Part shown: positions 57,053 to 64,000 of the stretch, piece after piece
Numbering within the stretch: position 1 is the stretch's first letter
Layout of the letters: every line of letters begins with the position of its first letter
DNA from: Shewanella sp. ANA-3
GTDB taxonomy: Bacteria > Pseudomonadota > Gammaproteobacteria > Enterobacterales > Shewanellaceae
Reading direction: 5' to 3'
Assembly (NCBI RefSeq): GCF_000203935.1
Contig: NC_008577.1
Location: forward strand, 1,426,001 to 1,490,000
Length of the DNA stretch: 64,000 nucleotides
Translations under genes and position numbers: made by a program
The notes under the pieces: generated by a model
The model's input: only the letters and a program-made list of their open reading frames with translations
The model's database searches: none
What the model was told of the DNA's origin: nothing

Positions 57053-57843
57053 TAAGCTGTTGTCTCGACTTTCGCATAGACCACCAAGCGCAGATGGCGT
57101 TCTGCGTCGATGGTCAACGAAGTGTGCTCAAATTCAACCACCTCACCATCCAGTTTAAAATCGCGCACGCCGTTACAGGGGGCGTGCACATCGTGCGCTC
57201 GCCACCACATTTTGAATTCCGGCGACACCCGTTTCAGCTCGTCCACCAATTCATGGATGTCTACTTCCTGGGTGGCTCGGGCGAAATCGAGACGAAAGCT
57301 CGACAGCATTTGCTGGGCTTGCTCTTCCCAGGCGTCCACGCGCTCGTGCAGGACGGAATCGGTAAACAGCATCCATAGCAGGTTGCGACGTTCGGGGGCG
57401 TGCTTGCCAAAGCCGAACAGTGCATCAGCTGGCGCATTGAAGCCCAGCACGTCCCAGCGCAGGTTGAGCACGAAGGCGGGGTGCGGCAAGTCGAGCATCA
57501 AACGTCGCACCAGTGGCGGCAGCACGCACCAGGTTTTGCCTGGTTCGGCTGGTGGGCGTTCGTGGGCCAACAGATACAGGTGGCGGCGCTCTGCTGCATC
57601 TAGCTTCAGTACCCTTGCCAAATTGTCCAGGAACGTGGCTGACACGCCTATGTCACGGCCTTGCTCCAGCCATGTATACCAAGTCAGCCCAACACCGGCG
57701 AGTGCTGCCACCTCCTCTCTGCGAAGCCCTGGCGTACGCCGACGTCCTCCACTAGGGAGGCCTAAATCAGTGGGCGATAACCGTTCACGACGTGCGCGCA
57801 AAAAAGCCCCGAGTTCGTCGCGAGTTCGTTTCAAGGTGCGCAT
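57049..57843 (-). CDS. XRE regulator with MmyB-like ligand-binding domain
   Basis: 264 residues. The HTH is at about 10-75 ('TPGLRREEVAALAGVGLTWYTWLEQG'), followed by a PAS-like MLTR ligand domain ('AFVLNLRWDVLGFNAPADALFGF'). Such regulators commonly control an adjacent dehydrogenase or exporter in response to a small molecule. It is divergent from the MFS gene at 57942, with about 98 bases between, so it probably controls that exporter. It marks the start of cargo beyond the relaxase. Confidence 0.88.
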   Translation of the reverse strand: MRTLKRTRDELGAFLRARRERLSPTDLGLPSGGRRRTPGLRREEVAALAGVGLTWYTWLEQGRDIGVSATFLDNLARVLKLDAAERRHLYLLAHERPPAEPGKTWCVLPPLVRRLMLDLPHPAFVLNLRWDVLGFNAPADALFGFGKHAPERRNLLWMLFTDSVLHERVDAWEEQAQQMLSSFRLDFARATQEVDIHELVDELKRVSPEFKMWWRAHDVHAPCNGVRDFKLDGEVVEFEHTSLTIDAERHLRLVVYAKVETTAY

Positions 57844-57941
57844 AGTTTATCTCGTTGCTTTTAGTAATAGCATAAGTTGTTAAATTGTACTTGTTTAAAA
57901 AGGGTTTGAGAATGATCGCTTTATCGCGATGGAGATGCAAT

Positions 57942-59396
57942 ATGAACGATGATTCTCATCTTTTCACAACCTGTACCGCCCCTGCCAGACGTCCCCCATG
58001 GCTCGGGTTGTCCGTCCTGTTGCTGGCTGGCTTCGTCACCATCTTTGACCTGTTTGTGGTCAATGTGGCCATCCCCAGCATGCAAGCAAACTTGGGGGCG
58101 AGCTTTGCGCAGATTGGCTTTATCGTCGCGGGTTATGAACTGGCCTTCGGTGTATTGCTTATTATGGGCGGACGATTAGGCGATTTGTTTGGTCGCCGCC
58201 GGTTATTCATCGTTGGTATGGCGGGATTCACGTTGGCATCGGCGATGTGTGGGTTAGCCCCCAGCGCAGAAATTTTGATCGTTGCGCGCGTGTTGCAGGG
58301 CCTAGCTGCTGCATTACTGTTCCCGCAGGTCTATGCTTCCATTCGCGTGAATTTCGACGGCGACGATAGTCGGCGCGCCTTTGGCTTGCTGGGTATGACG
58401 CTGGGCCTGGCCGCCATCGCTGGCCAGGTGCTGGGTGGTTGGCTGGTGCATGCCGATCTGTTCGGATTAAGCTGGCGTACGATCTTCCTCATCAACGTAC
58501 CTATCGGGCTGTTCGCGATCACCGCAGCATCTTGCATTCCCGAGTCCAGAGCCGAGCAAAGCCCGGCACTGGATTGGAGTGGTGTGATACTGGTCAGTAG
58601 TGGGCTGGCACTCTTGCTGGTGCCGCTGATTGAGGGGCCTGGGCAAGGCTGGCCTGCCTGGAGCCTGTGGAGCTTAGGCGGCGCCGTAGCGCTGATGGTG
58701 ACGTTTTATCGGTATCAGGAGCGTCAGCGAATCGCCGGACGTTTTCCGTTAGTGGATATGCAACTGATGAGGCAGCGTCGCTTTGCGCTGGGAGCCTTGT
58801 TGGTTCTGCTAGTCTATTCCACATCCAGCTCATTCTTTTTGTCCTTTGCCTTGCTGGTGCAAACCGGTTTGGGGCTTGACCCCTTCGTCGCGGGCAGCAT
58901 CTTCGCACCATGCAGCGTGGGCTTCGTCTTGGCATCACTAACCGCACCCCGGCTAGTGGCACTATGGGGAGCGCGCGCTATCGTCGCAGGCGCGTTGGTC
59001 TACGCGATTTCCATCGGGCTGCTGATTACGCAAGTGCAGATGGCTGGCGCAGAGCTGCTGCCGGTAACGTTGATTCCCGTGTTAATCATAGTCGGAGCTG
59101 GTCAGGGTTTAATAATGACGCCACTACTGAACCTGGTACTGGGCTTTGTAAAGGAGAACCAAGCTGGTATGGCGTCTGGTGTGATTTCCACTGTTCAGCA
59201 GGTCGGTGCTGCATTGGGTGTAGCCATAGTCGGCATCCTGTTCGGGACGGCGTTGACCGCAAGTAACGGTGCGTTAGCGCAAGCGGACCAATACGCTTCG
59301 GCCTTTGTCTCGGGAATGCTCTACAACTTGGGTGCCGCGCTACTTATATGCTTTTTGTTGCTTATTCTGGCAAGGTCGCAAAGGTCGGCTAGCTAG
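57942..59396 (+). CDS. MFS exporter, DHA2 (EmrB/QacA) family
   Basis: 484 residues from ATG 57942 (GGAG upstream); the frame extends to 57885 without conservation. About 14 membrane helices are seen. Motif A 'GGRLGDLFGRRRLF' and motif D1 'DLFVVNVAIPSM' place it with proton-driven multidrug exporters. The substrate is unknown. It is paired with the divergent XRE regulator. Confidence 0.9.
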   Translation: MNDDSHLFTTCTAPARRPPWLGLSVLLLAGFVTIFDLFVVNVAIPSMQANLGASFAQIGFIVAGYELAFGVLLIMGGRLGDLFGRRRLFIVGMAGFTLASAMCGLAPSAEILIVARVLQGLAAALLFPQVYASIRVNFDGDDSRRAFGLLGMTLGLAAIAGQVLGGWLVHADLFGLSWRTIFLINVPIGLFAITAASCIPESRAEQSPALDWSGVILVSSGLALLLVPLIEGPGQGWPAWSLWSLGGAVALMVTFYRYQERQRIAGRFPLVDMQLMRQRRFALGALLVLLVYSTSSSFFLSFALLVQTGLGLDPFVAGSIFAPCSVGFVLASLTAPRLVALWGARAIVAGALVYAISIGLLITQVQMAGAELLPVTLIPVLIIVGAGQGLIMTPLLNLVLGFVKENQAGMASGVISTVQQVGAALGVAIVGILFGTALTASNGALAQADQYASAFVSGMLYNLGAALLICFLLLILARSQRSAS

Positions 59397-59410
59397 CAAA
59401 AGAGGAGTTA

Positions 59411-59686
59411 ATGGAATGTCGGCATCTGCGTTGCCTTCTGGCCGTGGCCGAAGAACTACACTTCGCTCGTGCTGCTGAACGACTGCATATTGAGCAGTCG
59501 CCGCTATCGCGTGCCATCAAAGAGCTGGAAGCAGACCTGGGTGAACAGCTGTTCGTCCATACCAGCCGCAGCACGCGACTGACACGGGCCGGTAAATTGT
59601 TTTTGGAGCATGTGCCACGCGTTTCTGCGAGAACCCCGGCGTCTTTTGTCCCACGGATCTGGCACGGGTCGAATGTGACAGCGTAG
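59411..59686 (+). pseudogene. Truncated LysR regulator
   Basis: The first ~70 residues are a full LysR DNA-binding domain ('LAVAEELHFARAAERLHIEQSPLSRAIKELEADLGEQLF') closely related to the regulator at 63643. After 'LEHVPRV' the sequence leaves the family and stops, so the effector domain is missing. The join near 59625 is a deletion or recombination scar; the following bases do not look like LysR in any frame. Confidence 0.8.
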
Positions 59687-59692
59687 AAGTCG

Positions 59693-60606
59693 TTGCCCGG
59701 AACTGGAGGCGCATCAAGGAATTTGGCAACGAGTGGCGATCATGGCCTGCGAAAGGTCGCCCATGTCCGTGCCGATCTTGGCGAGAGTCCAGTCTGGGAT
59801 GCGCGCAAGGGGCTTTTATATTTTGTCGATATTTCCGGTGGGAAGATCCTCGTTCTGACCCCGCAAGCACGAGTGGAGGCCATCTATCTATCACGACGCG
59901 CACCGGTGCCTTAGCGCAGATCGATAAAGGCAATCTGATCTTCGCCGAGAACGCCAGCGTTGCTATGCTCGACGTCGATAGTGGCGAGGTATATATGCAC
60001 TCTAACGATGTCCATGACGGAGTGAGTTATCGCTTCAATAATGGCGCTTGCGATCCGCAGGGACGCTTTGTCACTGGCCTTATGGATGAGGGGCCGAGCC
60101 GCAAGACCGGAGTACTGTATCGCTACGACAGCGAGCTGAATACTCAGGTGATCCTCCGGGACATGGCGCCGCCCAACGGCCTGGTCTAGTCGGAAGATGG
60201 GCGCACACTATTCTTCGTCGATTCCGTGGCACGTTCGATCTTTCGTGCCGATTATTCGGCTGAAGGTTCAATCGGGACCGTGACATTATTCGCCGAAACT
60301 CCGGCTAATTTGGGGCGCCCTGATGGTATTGCCTTGGATATAGCGGGAGAGGTGTGGGTCTGCCAGTTCAATGGTGGATGCTTGCTACGTTGCGACAGTA
60401 TCGGAAATCTGAGTAATCGAATCAACATGCCCGTGCCCCGTCCCACTAGTTGCTGCTTCGGCGGAGAAGAGTTGGACACCTTGTACATCACCACGGCACG
60501 TTTTGCCATGACATCCTTGGAACTGGCCGATTATCCAGACGCTGGGGATCTGTACGCCGTACATCCCGAAATCCCTGGTATTCGACGTTATCTTTTCAAG
60601 GAGTGA
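59693..60606 (+). pseudogene. SMP-30/gluconolactonase-like gene, broken
   Basis: Three pieces of one SMP-30/LRE propeller: 'LGESPVWDARKGLLYFVDI' (59790-59870), then, after a frameshift near 59885, 'YRFNNGACDPQGRFVTGLMDEGP', and after an in-frame TAG (60187-60189) 'SEDGRTLFFVDSVARSIF' to the end. The stop falls where family members have Trp in NGLxWSxDG, so TGG to TAG is likely. There is at least one frameshift and one nonsense change; the gene is dead unless sequencing errors are present. A few dozen codons of other coding-like sequence (near 59650-59740) precede it. Confidence 0.82.
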
Positions 60607-60915
60607 CAGTGTGCCTCTGGATCAAGGTCTTGCTAGGTTGGATCGTGTGAAAGTAGAAAAAATGTGTTCAAGAAATGGGTTTGGTTTGTGATTGCTGATT
60701 GAGAAAGTGTCAAATTACACGGTGTGGCGCGATCCTATCAGGGGGGCGGTAGCAAATCGACCACCTCCATCGGCCCTACAATCTCGAATTTAGAAGCCAA
60801 TGTCTACTCAATCCAATAGTAGGTATGTCATCTAGTAGGTATGTCATCGTAAATATTCTATAATATCGAACTTAATTGATATGCCATTTTGGAGGTGGCG
60901 CGTGCCAGTTCTCTT
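60607..60915 (+). promoter_or_regulatory. IclR promoter with 16-bp tandem repeat
   Basis: This 309-base gap contains TAGTAGGTATGTCATC twice in direct tandem (60817-60832, 60833-60848) and a perfect -10 TATAAT at 60859-60864. The repeat covers the -35 region, so it is a likely autoregulatory operator. GGAGG is at 60891-60895. I see no gene. Confidence 0.6.
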
Positions 60916-61641
60916 ATGTCAATGATCAACGAAAATCGGCGCATCCAATCCGTGGAGCGGGCGATGCTACTACTCGAAGCCATTGCAGCAGCGGGCGGCG
61001 AAGCACGTTTGGTCGATCTGTCGTGTCAACTCGGTCTAAGTAAGAGCACTCTGCATGGCCTGCTCAATACGCTGGCGGCAATGGGCTACGTGTCACGCCA
61101 CGGTACCCGCTACGTCTTGGGGCTGCGGCTGCGCGAGTTAGCACAGCCGCTGGCCGATGCCGACGCGGCACTGCGCACGGTCTTCGCCTCCGCACTGCAA
61201 GAGCTGGCGAATCGCAGTAACGAGACTTGCTACTTGGCCGTGCCTTGCGGGACTCGCGAATATCTCTATATCGACGCGGTGGAAGGTAAAGGCAGTCTGC
61301 GCGTGGCCAGTCCGCGTGGACGCCGCGAAGGACTGACCACCTCGGCCATCGGGAAGATCTTTCTGGCTCATGATTCGAACCTGGCGCGCAGTCTTCGGCG
61401 AGCGGGATCACTACCTGCCTCACTAGAGCAAGAACTGCAATCCATCAAAGAAACAGGCTACGCACTGGATTTGGAAGGGGCCGAGCTCGGCCTGAACTGT
61501 CTGGCGCTCCCCCTGCGGCGACAGGGACACGTCGTCGCTGCTTTGGGTATCGCTGGTCCCTCTCAGCGGCTACGAGAACCCGTACTGTGCAAGCTAGCTA
61601 CAACCTTTATGCGCGATATGTTCGACATAATCAAACTTTAG
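60916..61641 (+). CDS. IclR-family regulator
   Basis: 241 residues from ATG 60916 (60922 or TTG 60889 are alternatives; the GGAGG at 60891-60895 is about 20 bases from 60916). The N-terminal winged HTH is 'SVERAMLLLEAIAAAGGEARLVDLSCQLGLSKSTLHGLLNTL'. The C-terminal effector domain has 'GLTTSAIGKIFLA' and 'YALDLEGAELGLNCLALPL', the usual IclR blocks. It probably controls the GlcG-MFS-ABM genes downstream. Confidence 0.9.
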   Translation: MSMINENRRIQSVERAMLLLEAIAAAGGEARLVDLSCQLGLSKSTLHGLLNTLAAMGYVSRHGTRYVLGLRLRELAQPLADADAALRTVFASALQELANRSNETCYLAVPCGTREYLYIDAVEGKGSLRVASPRGRREGLTTSAIGKIFLAHDSNLARSLRRAGSLPASLEQELQSIKETGYALDLEGAELGLNCLALPLRRQGHVVAALGIAGPSQRLREPVLCKLATTFMRDMFDIIKL

Positions 61642-61725
61642 CCTCTGGTTAGTCTCAGCACCTTCCCGCGACGTGGATGCGAAGAAATAATAGAAGACTC
61701 TTTTAACTTCCAAGGAGTTTTTGTT

Positions 61726-62133
61726 ATGTCGCTATTCCTAAGCGAAGCCACTATCCAAAGTGTCATAGAACGTGCCCTGGTGATCGCACGCGAACAGGGT
61801 TTCGCCATCAACATCGCCGTCGTGAACGATGCTGGTCTGCTACAGGGCTTCCTGAGCATGGATGGCGCGGTTCCCGGTGCTATAGACGTCTCCATCAAGA
61901 AAGCTCGTACAGCAGCGCTATTCCGTACCGACAGCCTAGAGCTTGGTGCGGCCGCCCAGCCGGGCGGGGCGATCTACACGCTGGAGGCAACCAATGGCGG
62001 CCTGATCAGCTTTGGCGGCGGCGTTGTGCTTCATGACGAGCTCGGCCGCACGATTGGTGCCGTCGGCGTGGCGGGGGCCACGGTCGAAGCAGATCAGATT
62101 ATTGCCTTGCAAGCGGCGGGAAGGAGCTTATGA
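61726..62133 (+). CDS. GlcG/HbpS-family protein
   Basis: 135 residues with AAGGAG at 61712. The family signatures 'INIAVVNDAGLLQGFLSMDGAVPGAIDVSIKKARTA' and 'ISFGGGVVLHDELGRTIGAVGVAG' are plain. Some members bind haem and some act as redox-linked accessory proteins. It overlaps the next gene by ATGA (62130-62133), so it is coupled to the exporter. Confidence 0.88.
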   Translation: MSLFLSEATIQSVIERALVIAREQGFAINIAVVNDAGLLQGFLSMDGAVPGAIDVSIKKARTAALFRTDSLELGAAAQPGGAIYTLEATNGGLISFGGGVVLHDELGRTIGAVGVAGATVEADQIIALQAAGRSL

Positions 62134-63353
62134 AACAGACTCATCGTACCCATCCTGGTGTCTGGGCGCTGGCGGTCACGGCCTTCGCCATTGGCGTGGC
62201 CGAGTTCATCGTGGTCGGCATTCTGCCAGCCATCGCTGATGATCTGAATGTCCCATTGGCACGTGCTGGAGGGCTAGTTGGTTTGTATGCGCTGGCGCTT
62301 GCGGTCGGTACACCCATAGTCGTCTTGACCTTAGCGCGCCTACCACGCAAGCCACTACTAATGGCTTTGGTAGCGGTGTTCTTGGCAGGTAATCTGATAT
62401 CGGCACTATCGGCCAGCTATGAGCTGCTGCTGGCCGGACGCATCCTGACTGCGGTGGCACATGGCAGTTTTTTCGCCATCGGCGCCACCGTCGCGGCGCG
62501 GTTGGCGCCGAAAGGCCAGGCTAGTCGCGCCATAGCGATGATGTTCGCAGGTCTCACCCTAGCGATGGTGGTTGGCGTGCCGCTAGGCAGCCTGATCGGC
62601 AACGCGCTGGGCTGGCGTCTTCCGTTCTTCGCCGTGGCTGGGTTGGCGGGTCTGGCGTTTCTCGCAACCGCACGATGGGTGCCGGCGCTGCCGACGCAAG
62701 CGACTGGCCCGGTAGGCACGCAACTGGCGGCACTTGCCAGTGCGCCGATCCTAGCGATGATGGCTATAACTGTACTCGGGTTCGGTGCGAGTTTTGCCAC
62801 CTTCACCTTCATTAACCCGATCCTGACAGACATCACTGGTTTTTCGACCCATACGGTCAGCTTGCTGCTGGTGGTGTTCGGTGTCGCGACGCTGGTCGGC
62901 AATCTTGCAGGCGGGCGTTGGGCGGCCAGTTTGGGTTGGCCGGTGGCGCTAAGGCGTATGCTAGCCGGACTACTTCTGGTGCTGGTGGCATTGGCCGTGG
63001 CGTTGCCGTTGAAGTGGGTGATGGTGCCGCTGTTGTTTGTTTGGGGCGTGCTGGCTTTCGGCATGTCGCCGGGATTCCAGGCAGGCATGCTGGAGACGGC
63101 TGGACGCTGGACTCCACGCGCGGTGGATTTCGCTTCTGCGTTGAACATCTCAGCTTTCAATCTCGGCATTACTCTGGGTGAAACATTGGGCAGTGGCCTA
63201 GTGGCCCAGGAGCAAATGGATATGACGCCGTGGGCCGGCGTGGCACTTGTGCTACTAGCGCAATTGCCTCTGTTATGGCTCGTGCGCAAGAACAACCAGC
63301 CCATTGCAACGAAGTTGCCTCTTTCTCAGGAGGGCCGAAATGTCTCCAGTTGA
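62130..63353 (+). CDS. MFS exporter, AraJ/DHA1-like
   Basis: 407 residues, about 12 membrane helices; AAGGAG at 62121. The first helix is 'ALAVTAFAIGVAEFIVVGIL', motif C-like region 'GLTLAMVVGVPLGSLIGNALGWRLPF'. It resembles sugar or drug exporters of the AraJ/YdhP type. It is coupled to the GlcG gene and overlaps the monooxygenase by 14 bases. Confidence 0.88.
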   Translation: MKQTHRTHPGVWALAVTAFAIGVAEFIVVGILPAIADDLNVPLARAGGLVGLYALALAVGTPIVVLTLARLPRKPLLMALVAVFLAGNLISALSASYELLLAGRILTAVAHGSFFAIGATVAARLAPKGQASRAIAMMFAGLTLAMVVGVPLGSLIGNALGWRLPFFAVAGLAGLAFLATARWVPALPTQATGPVGTQLAALASAPILAMMAITVLGFGASFATFTFINPILTDITGFSTHTVSLLLVVFGVATLVGNLAGGRWAASLGWPVALRRMLAGLLLVLVALAVALPLKWVMVPLLFVWGVLAFGMSPGFQAGMLETAGRWTPRAVDFASALNISAFNLGITLGETLGSGLVAQEQMDMTPWAGVALVLLAQLPLLWLVRKNNQPIATKLPLSQEGRNVSS

Positions 63354-63633
63354 ATTGCTAGTATCTATGCGGGCACATGAGAAACGCATTGAAGAATTGC
63401 GAGATGTACTGATGTTCTTACGCAATAACAGTCTGACGGAGCCGGGCTGCTTGGAATATCGTTTGGCGCAGGGACAGGCGTCGGTCAACCGCTTCTTCCT
63501 TGTGGAGCGTTGGGCCGACAATGATTCGTTGAGCAGGCACGAAACGACGCCGCATTACTTGGAAGGCGTGGCGCGTGTGCAAGCATGTTGCGAGTCCGTG
63601 GAACTTCAGCGGATCTCCTGGTTTCAGGAATGA
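63340..63633 (+). CDS. Antibiotic-biosynthesis-monooxygenase (ABM) type protein
   Basis: 97 residues from ATG 63340, with AGGAGGG upstream, starting inside the MFS gene. The pattern 'LLVSMRAHEKRIEELRDVLMFLRNNSLTEPGCLEYRL' and 'FFLVERWADNDSLSRHETTPHYLEGV' matches YgiN-like quinol monooxygenases or ABM dimers. Possible roles are quinone oxidation or a small dimeric fold in detoxification. Confidence 0.85.
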   Translation: MSPVELLVSMRAHEKRIEELRDVLMFLRNNSLTEPGCLEYRLAQGQASVNRFFLVERWADNDSLSRHETTPHYLEGVARVQACCESVELQRISWFQE

Positions 63634-63642
63634 GGATACGGC

Positions 63643-64000
63643 ATGGAACTTCGCCACCTTCGTTGCTTCCTTGCCGTTGCTGACGAACTCCACTTCGCTC
63701 GTGCGGCGGAGAAACTGCACATCGAACAGTCACCGCTGTCACGTGCTATCAAAGAACTGGAAGAAGACTTGGGCGAGCAGTTATTCGTCCGCACCAGCCG
63801 CAGCACACGGTTGACACGGGCAGGCAAACTGTTTTTGGAGCATGTGCCGCGCGTCTTCACTGCTTTGGAGCAGGCGCGCGACAGCGTGAAGGCTGCAGCC
63901 AATGGCTTTCACGGACAGCTGCGCATCGCGTTGTCCGACGGCATCACACCATCGCGTCTACCGATCTTGCTGGCGCTTTGCAGACAGGAGGAACCGGAAG
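63643..64000 (+). CDS. LysR-family regulator, N-terminal part (cut by window edge)
   Basis: Start ATG 63643, 9 bases after the ABM stop. The HTH 'LAVADELHFARAAEKLHIEQSPLSRAIKELEEDLGEQLF' is followed by the start of the effector domain ('NGFHGQLRIALSDGITPSRLP') and runs off the window. It shares nearly all of its first 70 residues with the truncated regulator at 59411, but DNA identity is only moderate, so the copies are old or were acquired separately. Confidence 0.9.
   Translation, partial: MELRHLRCFLAVADELHFARAAEKLHIEQSPLSRAIKELEEDLGEQLFVRTSRSTRLTRAGKLFLEHVPRVFTALEQARDSVKAAANGFHGQLRIALSDGITPSRLPILLALCRQEEPE

Larger units (their letters stand above)
32455..64000. mobile_element. Tn4371-type ICE, left part (continues past the window)
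   Basis: Backbone genes in the window in order: integrase, RadC-like, DUF2958, DUF2285, AlpA-like HTH, RepA, ParA, small partition-like gene, DUF2840, TraF peptidase, VirD2/DUF3363 relaxase. This set and order are those of the Tn4371 family. Cargo lies between integrase and DUF2958 (defence genes, IS21) and after the relaxase (efflux and regulator genes). Base composition rises sharply at about 32.6 kb. The exact left boundary (between 32447 and 32629) and the right end cannot be fixed from this window. Confidence 0.78.

Overview
The first 32.4 kb are chromosomal DNA of a gammaproteobacterium, almost certainly Shewanella. The gene order rlmN-pilF-rodZ-ispG-hisS-yfgM-bamB-der, xseA<>guaB-guaA, tadA, mltF, purL, cydABX and the close protein matches to enterobacterial orthologues support this. 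The strain cannot be named from the sequence alone. From about 32.45 kb to the right edge the DNA is visibly GC-richer, has different codon use, and carries the backbone of a Tn4371-type integrative and conjugative element (ICE). That backbone is a tyrosine integrase, a short RadC-like protein, DUF2958 and DUF2285 proteins, an AlpA-like regulator, RepA, ParA, a DUF2840 protein, a TraF-type S26 peptidase and a DUF3363/VirD2-like relaxase. The ICE's right end (traG/trb genes, attR) lies outside the window.

Chromosomal layout. A LysR tail, a 5'-nucleotidase and a DUF21/CBS membrane protein come first. A long forward run then serves rRNA/tRNA modification, pilus assembly, cell shape, isoprenoid synthesis, histidyl-tRNA charging, outer-membrane assembly and ribosome maturation. 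xseA is convergent with der and divergent from guaBA (GMP synthesis). A 1266-residue nuclease-STAND NTPase that resembles the Avs anti-phage family sits alone between guaA and tadA, a likely horizontally acquired single-gene defence unit. mltF, purL and cydABX follow. The 1.2 kb purL-cydA gap holds a probable 25-residue small-protein gene with a structured leader on the minus strand, a perfect FNR-type box and a cydA leader hairpin.

ICE layout. Next to the integrase is a cargo zone: a HigBA-type toxin-antitoxin pair, a two-gene HEPN (TIGR02391) plus CoiA-like nuclease unit, a lone AAA_28 ATPase, and a complete IS21-family insertion (37717-40329) with a CCATA target duplication. After radC comes a six-gene minus-strand cluster (49392 to 41107): HTH regulator, patatin phospholipase, CD-NTase, DisA_N protein with a DACNV-like sensor region, SF1 helicase, and a hypothetical protein. 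The phospholipase/CD-NTase pair is a short CBASS. The DisA_N protein and helicase downstream make an arrangement I do not recognise as a described system, and it is the best novelty candidate here. The replication/transfer block follows (repA, three iterons, parA, then a chain of ATGA-coupled genes to the relaxase). A second cargo zone comes after the relaxase: two MFS exporters, XRE, IclR and LysR regulators, a GlcG-like protein, an ABM monooxygenase, and a decayed LysR/SMP-30 segment.
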